From NCBI GenBank assembly GCA_964030475.1, contig CAXIPT010000006.1, positions 3,486,278 through 3,550,277 of the forward strand: 64,000 nt of DNA. Direction: 5' to 3'. The DNA is from Tethya wilhelma (lineage: Eukaryota; Porifera; Demospongiae; Tethyida; Tethyidae). Shown here in pieces: positions 56,682 to 64,000 of the stretch. Positions within the stretch are counted from its first letter, which is position 1. Each line of letters starts with the position of its first letter. The position numbers were made by a program, and so were the translations under genes. The notes under the pieces are model-generated. The model did no database searches. It was not told where the DNA came from and saw only the letters and a program-made list of their open reading frames with translations.

Positions 56682-57597
56682 GCAGTGTGTGCATTAGATC
56701 AGAATCAAAACTATTGCACCTACCATAATTGGTTGTACATTTTTTTTGTGCGCGGTATTCAAATAATATCACCTGCTTCCAATAACTCCAGTAACATAAC
56801 ACCGTGCACATGTGTTGTGTGTGTGTGTGTGTGTGTGTTCATGTAGGAAGCATGAACAAGTCATCTGATTTTGACAAAAATCTCCACCAACAGGAGATAA
56901 ATTGGAGTTTCCTCTGTCTGTCCTAAAATCATGCCAAAAGACTTCCTTCAATCTCTCCTTTTCCTCATTGCACTCAAACTTGTGATGGGGTGGGATGACA
57001 CTATGTAGGATCAAGGCCTTAAAGTGTGTACGGAATGACTGTATAATTATTAGGGGGGAAGCTTGAGATCCCCAGGAAATGAGTCCAAAAATTAGGTTAG
57101 TTCACTGCACAGTTCAGGTCACACCACCTTGCAAGAGGGTATCGTTACAGGATGGGAAATGGGTAGAGCAGGAAACCTTTGAGCAAGAAACAACAACAAC
57201 CAGTAGCTACATCCCTAGAGGGAAGCCAATCTGCAAATTTTTTCTTCATAAATTTTAAAGTTTAAATTTTGACCTGAACCCGCAATGAAAGTTATCTTTC
57301 TTGAAAGTGTCTTACTATAATTTTTGATTGTCTGGTGGGGGAAATAGCTTTGAGTATTGATACCATTACTATGTTGAGTGCTTCCATTGCCTCTCCTATG
57401 TATTGTGTAGGTCTTATAGATGATTTGCTGCCAGGGGAACTGGCCCACCATCTCCCCCCGTCAGTGGTCGGGTTTGCCCCCTCTCTGAGGAGTTCGGTCA
57501 TGATGGAGATACCTGTCCACGATGTCCACAGCTCTACCGAAGACTGGCTCTCAACGTGAGTCTGTGGTGTCACACACACACACACACACATACACAN

Positions 57598-57653
<56 letters not shown>

Positions 57654-58863
57654 TTGTCAGCTCTCTCTTAACCGTCAAGAAATTTTTGCAGGAAGAAAGA
57701 GCCTGCTATGTAGCCCACTAGCTATACTGCTGCTGAGTGGTTTTGACTTACCCTGTGTGGATAAGCCAAGTGATGAGTGACACGTTAATGGTGAAGCCTG
57801 ATCAGAAGGTGGTTGCATCAGAGCTGATCCTACTTACTGCCCATTTTTAACTCTTGGTGTGCATCCACTTTAGCCTCGTCCCCAGGCCCCTCCCTCCTAG
57901 TATCATGGACTGTGCTCTGCCCATCATCTTCAATGTCTATGCTAGCTAAGATTTCTTAAGTGCGCCAAAGATTTAACACTTTAGATGCTTTCATCTTGAG
58001 TACACCAAGAGTTCGGCAACTTTGGTACTTTTCGTCCTGTGAGTAGACCAAGGGTTCGGCACCTTGTATGCTTTCACATCTTTACGTTTCCTATTGTGTT
58101 TGTTTTTGGTATAACAGCTTTGAAGTGTATCGTCTTGAATGTTTGTGGGAGTAACATCATGCTGGTGGTCGCAGCCATACGGACTTGTTTGCATATGATG
58201 GTTGCTAAGTTATAGGATCCTGTGTTGAGTGCTACTGTGCATGACATGCTCTAGATCTTTTGCTCCAAAAACCAAGCTAGATGATTTATTCAAAGCTACA
58301 AAGCTGTTACACACGCGGAAGTAGACATAATACATACAATATTACATTTGTGTTCAAGCATCCTTAAGGAGTAATCTCAACACAATACCCTTGGCAGCAG
58401 AGTTCACGGTAGCTCCCCTTATTTACTCACTCACTACACAATAAGGACAAACACACAGCTGAATGTAATCTTGCATGCAATGTAACATGTTTACTATAAA
58501 CTCGACTGACTCTCCCATCCTATATCACTATTATAGCTATCTGATTTGTAATGTGATTTCGACCCAGCTCAGCGCATGAGTGGTCGTTTTGTGACTATAC
58601 ATCTGTTGTTGTTTGGTGTTGCCTGTAACCTACCATACCATAGCTGAAGAGTCTCCTTAAATGAAGCATTTGTTTTCCTATGCTTTACTAGCCGGTTTCC
58701 TAAAAGAGTGCTCTTGCCATTTGATATATCTGATATCATTTGTTGCTCCATGGCCCGTGTTTAATTCAATCTGCTAGTGATATGTGTACTTGTGTGCATG
58801 AACACCTGCACCCAATGGGACATTCACATAGTGTGTGCATGTGTGTGTGTGTGTGTGTGTGCA

Positions 58864-58894
<31 letters not shown>

Positions 58895-59743
58895 GTGCGT
58901 GTGCATGTGTGTGTGTGTATATTTTTGTGTGTATAAAATTGTGAAAATTTTATAGTTGCCTATGTGTGTGTGTGTGTAACTGTGTGTGTGATTCAATATC
59001 CTAAAGGTAATGTCTTACTATCAATTGCTATCGTATGACCGACCATAACTTCCTTGTTCTGTATTAGTTTTATGACTGAGTACAACTAACGATTGGAAAA
59101 CTAGTACTCTAGCTATACTAGTAAAGCGTATCGTGTGCAATACAGTTATATATTTTGAGTGTTTAAAAAAAATTCCTGCAACTTGATAGATTGAGGCATC
59201 ATTAATTTTCCAAACATGATCTAACACCTATATCCTTGGTGGTGATTTCAGCTGCTACGCCCTGCTGTGAATTTCCCTAAAAGGAGTCCTTTTCCTTCTC
59301 TGTTCAATTGTTTCATGAGTGTGTGGCTGGGAAAAAGAAATGACTTCAACTATTTTTTCTTGGAAAACAGTGCCAGTTCTCCATAACTGTGGGTAAAAGT
59401 CACATGAAGATTTATAATGAACTTGTACAGCTTACCTTTGGTTTTATGTCATCAGTTTTGAATGCAACAGCAAAACCTGTGTACTCCCAAACAATAGTGT
59501 TAGTTAATACATGCACCCACATCTGCATGCACAAAGGCCTGTATCCTTGGTAACAGTACTCTCTACTATATATAGTGACATGCTGTATGCAGTGAAGTGG
59601 TTGTTAGGGGAAGATTTGTTGTGGGGATGCATACAAGGGAGGGGAAAGGATATTCAACTTGTATTATATAGACAAGTATATTGTGTGCTATTTATAGCCT
59701 TTTATGGTGTTATTTCTGTTTCCTTTTTTCCCAACTGATCACT

Positions 59744-59795
<52 letters not shown>

Positions 59796-60588
59796 ACAGC
59801 TGTCAGTCTGATGTTGAAACTGGAGTAAATCAGCTTCTACAACACGTCACCTCCATAAAAGGACTGGCGGCCATAAGGGGAGCCGTGTACGACCTTCTCG
59901 GACGTTCATCAGTGATGGGTGAGGGTGTGGAGGGTGGAGAGTGGGAAGAGGAGTGGTCTCGTGTGTGCGAGAACGTTGTGGGACGGAAGCTCTGTCTTTG
60001 GGAGATGTTTTTGAGGCCATTGTTGTTAAAGCGAGTACAGGTGTGTTACGAGATACCATAAAGCTACAGAGTTTCGTGGCTTAAGAAGTTCGTGAAAAGC
60101 GTTTCTTTGCTGCTTAGAGCTAATTTTTTGTCAATTGAATGTTGAGAGAAAAGATACCCCAGAAAAAATCTGGGACTCAGCTGGGAATTGAACCCAATAG
60201 GCTAACTATAGCCCCTCTAGTCTTAATTGTCAGCTAGTTTTTGTGTTAATTTTTTTTATGGTAGCAAGCACCCAAGTGTGCAACTTCCTAAATTTGGGTG
60301 AATTTTTTCATGATATCGTCCAACCACAAAATTCACAAAAATTTGGAGCCTAATGTGAAAATGTGTCCATTCTATGATAGTTTTATGTGCAAATGTATAA
60401 TGTTATATTTGTGATTGTGTGCACACCGTTTTGTGACTGTGTGTGTGTGTGTTTTCTGTACGCTGTGATGTTGTCCCACCCATCCAGTTATGGTCACCAC
60501 AACAATAACCAACGCTTCACTCTTGCACCACTCAAGCTAACCACAAACCATCACAGGTTATGGACAACAGCCACTATAGTCACCACAT

Positions 60589-60624
<36 letters not shown>

Positions 60625-60677
60625 NTTATAGCCTTTTATGGTGTTATTTCTGTTTCCTTTTTTCCCAACTGATCACT

Positions 60678-60729
<52 letters not shown>

Positions 60730-61522
60730 ACAGCTGTCAGTCTGATGTTGAAACTGGAGTAAATCAGCTTCTACAACACGTCACCTCCATAAAAGGACTG
60801 GCGGCCATAAGGGGAGCCGTGTACGACCTTCTCGGACGTTCATCAGTGATGGGTGAGGGTGTGGAGGGTGGAGAGTGGGAAGAGGAGTGGTCTCGTGTGT
60901 GCGAGAACGTTGTGGGACGGAAGCTCTGTCTTTGGGAGATGTTTTTGAGGCCATTGTTGTTAAAGCGAGTACAGGTGTGTTACGAGATACCATAAAGCTA
61001 CAGAGTTTCGTGGCTTAAGAAGTTCGTGAAAAGCGTTTCTTTGCTGCTTAGAGCTAATTTTTTGTCAATTGAATGTTGAGAGAAAAGATACCCCAGAAAA
61101 AATCTGGGACTCAGCTGGGAATTGAACCCAATAGGCTAACTATAGCCCCTCTAGTCTTAATTGTCAGCTAGTTTTTGTGTTAATTTTTTTTATGGTAGCA
61201 AGCACCCAAGTGTGCAACTTCCTAAATTTGGGTGAATTTTTTCATGATATCGTCCAACCACAAAATTCACAAAAATTTGGAGCCTAATGTGAAAATGTGT
61301 CCATTCTATGATAGTTTTATGTGCAAATGTATAATGTTATATTTGTGATTGTGTGCACACCGTTTTGTGACTGTGTGTGTGTGTGTTTTCTGTACGCTGT
61401 GATGTTGTCCCACCCATCCAGTTATGGTCACCACAACAATAACCAACGCTTCACTCTTGCACCACTCAAGCTAACCACAAACCATCACAGGTTATGGACA
61501 ACAGCCACTATAGTCACCACAT

Positions 61523-61554
<32 letters not shown>

Positions 61555-63103
61555 CCAGACATCAACCTAAGTAACTAATTTGGGTACATACATTTTCTGA
61601 ATATCCATGAGTTTTGGTAGCTCAGTGGTAAAGTCAGACATTATCAACCAATAAATAATGGCAGTGGTAAGTCAGACATTTATCAACCAAGTAAACAATA
61701 TGGCAGTGGTAAGTCAGACATTTATCAACCAAGTAAATAATTAGGGTGCAAGCTTTTCTGAATATCCATGAGTTCTAGTATAGTAGCTCAGTGGTAAGAG
61801 CATTCAACTAGAACATTTGATTCCCCATGCTTTTTTCTACTATCTTTCTACAAAACCACCCAGTTTCCTGGAGAAAGATGGATGAGTTTATACATAGAGA
61901 GTCATTTGACAAGATACCAACCCAGCCTTATGCCTTGGTCTTCCCCAATATTGTTAATTGAAACTTGTGAAATATTACAAAGAGATTTCTTTGCCAAAGA
62001 AGATTTCAATACTAACTTGAATGGGTTGAAGTATAACAGGTTCCTGGAAGGAAGTGTGTACCTTGTTGTTTTGACTTCAACATGGAGCTGTAGTAGGAGG
62101 AATAGGACTGGCTGTGAACATATGTAGGAAAAGAGGTCATAATTCTGGTCTCCTGTGATTTAAATTTAATTATAACAGCATCTGCTGTAATTAAAAGGGT
62201 TAGATGAGCTCACTGGCATTTGATTCACTTCATGCAGCTCTTTTTGAGATAGCATCTCTCTCCATAGCAACACAAGAAGTTTCTATTCCACCTACATGTA
62301 GGCTGTGGCATGTTTGTTTCGTGTGCACAAGGATGAGCCATTGTAGTGGTGGTTTAAAGCATTTAGCAACAGATTAATAGAGATTTGTACAGTAGGATAT
62401 ACAGGCTTTGGAATGTATGAGGTTGCTGTTGATTCCATTGTGGATGTTTCTACACTGGACTCTTCCTGTTTTGTTTCCTCTCCAGAAGCTTGTGTACCTA
62501 GAACCTGTGTGTGCATGTAGTGGAAGCCAATAGTCTTGTCTCTATTTTCAGTGAGCTACATATGAAATAGGGGATTCTCTCTCTCTCTCTCTGGTTTGAT
62601 GGTCAGGGTTCAGGTTTAATGCATTCTGCATACCTAGACCTAGAGTTCATTATTCAAATTTTTTTTAACCTACCCTCTCTTATCCTTTGTGGTTGCCATG
62701 GATATTGTATTGCTAGGTGTGGAGAAGAAAATTAATAGTGATAGCATAAATATGCATATTTTGTGCTGATATTTTGACCACACAGGTTTTTTTTTTTTTT
62801 TTTTTCATGCCAAACTGCTGATGTTTCTAGTGATAAATGTACATATTATTGTAATATACAGGTAATCATCGAAAAGTATTCAATGTCTGCTAGTCAACAT
62901 GCAACTTCTCAACTGGAGGACATTTTGAGGGATTTAGCATCAAACCCTGCTCTCTATCAGCCAGACACACACAGCCATGCCTACCTTTGGCAGGAGGACC
63001 AAATCATTGGAGGGGCACTCTCCTCGTCAGCTCAAACTGGTGGAGGTGGAGATATCAATACATTGTCGCTGAAAGCCAAATCGTGTTCTCCAACTGTGTA
63101 CAG
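52027..63103 (+). CDS. COG1: Conserved oligomeric Golgi complex subunit 1 (5' half, runs off the window)
   Basis: Exons: 52027-52035, 52203-52426, 52519-52585, 52940-53179, 53537-53693, 53868-53966, 54035-54097, 57411-57555, 59800-60040 (duplicated at 60734-60974), 62862-63103. They give about 495 residues, half of a typical COG1. Diagnostic blocks: DTDALFHANNVDEIKRIE, REDLRQMVGERYRDLIDAAD, KLLSETPEKIWLCLD, SLCAMVLLEGCSPRQVFAKF, WLSTCQSDVETGVNQLLQHV, SIKGLAAIRGAVYDLL. COG1 belongs to the lobe A side of the COG tether for retrograde intra-Golgi vesicles. The first exon is only nine bases (MAE) and is the least certain part. I count the duplicated exon once. The rest lies beyond 64000. Confidence 0.85.
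52673..52724. other. Assembly gap (52 N) beside a CT microsatellite
   Basis: In COG1 intron 3, followed by about 75 bp of (TC)n. Confidence 0.95.
54376..54450. repeat. Foldback element, TAGCCT family
   Basis: 'cgttgttcccagactcccca' and 'agagcctgggaatgaggct' are imperfect inverted arms around 'cttacacgtaag'. Confidence 0.6.
54995..57000 (-). CDS. Probable nested minus-strand gene in COG1 intron, unrecognised
   Basis: Four minus-strand segments read as protein with splice-like borders. About 57000-56850 has VIPPHHKFECNEEKERLKEV and WHDFRTDRGNSNL. About 56394-56288 has RWSTLVYLPKATYILYMDYT after 'ttttgcag'. About 55790-55650 has RWSHIQWIVRHSSNGQLVSV then NWKESIGLVITECY, before GTGAGT. About 55092-54995 has ITGENSHDTPINLCRDAANA, ending DNL and a stop. 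The last two join in phase 1. I could not fix the other junctions or a start codon. No family recognised. It lies opposite the COG1 intron between 54097 and 57411. The coding look rests on composition and open frames, so treat exon borders as approximate. Confidence 0.45.
56010..56113. repeat. Foldback element, TAGCCT family
   Basis: Begins TAGCCTTATAAACCAGGTCC and ends with its inverted copy (ggacctggtttatgaggcta). The interior repeats 'ctggtcc'. Confidence 0.75.
57556..59691. other. COG1 intron 8
   Basis: Contains (CA)n with a single N at 57597, a one-armed TAGCCT copy at 57871, a twice-repeated phrase around 58009 and 58050 ('ccaag.gttcggca'), and a long (TG)n tract at 58834-58935. No coding segment convinced me. 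Confidence 0.5.
59692..60624 (+). repeat. Tandem duplication in COG1, unit 1
   Basis: Identical by eye to 60626-61554. It contains the exon 59800-60040. Unit 1 ends in (CA)n followed by a single N (60625), then unit 2 starts at once with 'ttatagcctttt'. Confidence 0.9.
60130..60195. repeat. Dispersed repeat with tRNA T-arm-like segment on the minus strand
   Basis: Shares about 60 bp with 24180-24235 ('gtcaat.gaatg.tgagaga..ctggga.tcagctgggaatt'). The minus strand reads gggttcaattccca, like a tRNA T-arm, so it may be a tRNA-derived SINE fragment. A duplicate at 61064-61129 comes from the tandem block. Confidence 0.5.
60626..61554 (+). repeat. Tandem duplication in COG1, unit 2
   Basis: Copy of 59692-60624 with the exon at 60734-60974. 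The exon starts in phase 2 and ends in phase 0, so using both copies in a row would break the frame. Only one can be included. Confidence 0.85.
61592..61830 (+). repeat. tRNA-like SINE remnants with short tandem array
   Basis: Two segments carry a tRNA D-arm-like tagctcagtggta (61619 and 61785), each preceded by 'tctgaatatccatgagtt'. Between them are three copies of about 40 bp ('cagtggtaagtcagacattt..caaccaagtaaa'). The second has 'gctcagtggtaagagc' then 'attcaactagaac' but no acceptor stem or T-arm, so it is not a functional tRNA. Confidence 0.6.
61831..62861. other. COG1 intron 9, right part
   Basis: AT-rich sequence with a poly-T run (62788-62805) and a small CT tract. No coding segment or clear repeat seen. 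Confidence 0.45.
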
Positions 63104-63115
63104 GTACACACACCT

Positions 63116-63151
<36 letters not shown>

Positions 63152-64000
63152 CATTCCTTTTTTTATCAATAAAAGCATTCAACTTAAACAAAGTGCTCCA
63201 CATTATTATACACACATGTTAGCTACATGCATTTCTTCTGTTTTTTAATTTTTCTCTGAGTAAGTGACATCTTGGTGACATGCATTTTGGGTGGACCTGA
63301 CTTACCACTCAGATAAGATAGGTACAAACTTTTCTTGCTGCTGGTTCACTCCCATCCTGCATATTCATGAAGCTCTACTCCTGTCCTGTCACCAGACACA
63401 CAAGGGAGGAGCTACACTAATTATGGTCGCTTTGTTGCAACAAATGCACAGCACATCCTCCCATTGGCTTTGTTCCGTTCCGTAACTTGTAGAGTAGAGA
63501 GAAAAAGAAAAAGCTTCACACCCATTTTGCTTGCCCAGAACTGTTTGTCCTCCTTCCCTCCCTCCCCTCTCCCCTCCCCCTGGAGCTTCTGCACTCTGTG
63601 GTGACATGGCCTGACGTGACATGTACATGTTTGTGTTTGTGTTTAGGTGGATTTCAACTTGTTTATAACATGTATATAGATCTGGAGGATTTTTGGAGCC
63701 TTTGGCGTTAAAGAAACATGTGTGAAAAACTGTAGATATAAACCACTGAAACTTTGCAAGCCTACAGGCTACGGATTGAAACATGCTGAATTTTATTTCC
63801 CCGTTAAGATTCGCTCAAAAGGCTAATTTTCTTCCTTCTTTCTTACAATGCTTTTGTAGCGCCTATTCCTGTTATCTGCTACGTGTATGGCATCTTTTGT
63901 AGTGTTGGGAAGAACATACTGGCCATGTATTTGTATGTATGCGGGTCATGCCACTATATGTAGGCCTTGAGATCTGGTTCGTAAGTCGACTAGTGTCTAT
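63104..64000. other. COG1 intron 10 to the window edge
   Basis: A CT tract follows the donor (63121-63147). A C/T-rich stretch lies at 63551-63581. I found no acceptor and exon that continue COG1 in phase 2 before 64000. Confidence 0.45.

Noticed and set aside
61592..61740. CRISPR-like spaced repeats
   Set aside because: Three imperfect copies with no unique regular spacers, in a eukaryotic intron; a short tandem array instead.
61785..61830. Functional tRNA gene
   Set aside because: D-arm-like sequence is present but the acceptor stem and T-arm are missing, so it is a remnant only.

Overview
The window looks like nuclear DNA of an early-branching metazoan, most likely a sponge (Porifera). 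I infer this from intron-rich animal genes (LRRC58-, MRPS30-, GLMP-, COG1- and endosulfine-like, a tetraspanin, an ankyrin-HECT ligase, an alpha-kinase) set in AT-rich DNA with short GT-AG introns, many (CA)n and (CT)n tracts, small foldback elements, and intronless genes of families such as DUF1152 and a secreted Cys-rich family. The species cannot be proved from sequence alone. Runs of N and single Ns inside microsatellites show it is a draft assembly.

Layout. 1-3.0 kb: two broken GT92 glycosyltransferase copies, one with an internal inversion and one with a perfect 72-bp palindrome; an intact paralogue lies at 48.8-50.0 kb. 3.2-5.3 kb: LRRC58-like gene. 5.8-6.7 kb (-): small unrecognised membrane-anchored protein. 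6.9-12.8 kb: tandem GH27 alpha-galactosidases, the second with an in-frame stop. 12.9-14.0 kb (-): MRPS30/mL65. 14.1-30.4 kb: a large gene joining a disordered acidic N-terminus, ankyrin repeats and a HECT ubiquitin ligase domain; an intronless secreted Cys-rich gene sits in one of its introns, and a 2.15-kb block is tandemly duplicated inside it. 30.7-32.1 kb: secreted Cys-containing protein with a TATA box. 32.6-33.4 kb (-): type I membrane protein. 33.5-35.9 kb (-): tetraspanin. 36.2 kb: tiny acidic protein ending in Cys-Cys. 36.8-39.1 kb: DUF1152 pseudogene followed by an intact copy. 39.5-40.5 kb (-): ENSA/ARPP19. 40.8-44.0 kb: GLMP with a partial tandem duplication. 44.2-51.8 kb: three related DRAM/FRAG1-like membrane modules, the first fused to an alpha-kinase domain, with GT92 divergent from the third. 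52.0 kb to beyond the right edge: COG1, with one exon duplicated and a probable minus-strand gene nested in a large intron.

The genes do not form a pathway, although several act in secretory or lysosomal compartments (alpha-galactosidase, GLMP, DRAM-like proteins, COG1, GT92). Recurrent themes are: microsatellites lying directly against 3' splice sites in many genes; a dispersed foldback family with TAGCCT termini; three near-identical tandem duplications that border on microsatellites or gaps and may be assembly artefacts; and the 12-bp palindrome TGCGCATGCGCA upstream of several genes. The most novel-looking item is the membrane-segment/alpha-kinase fusion at 44.2 kb.
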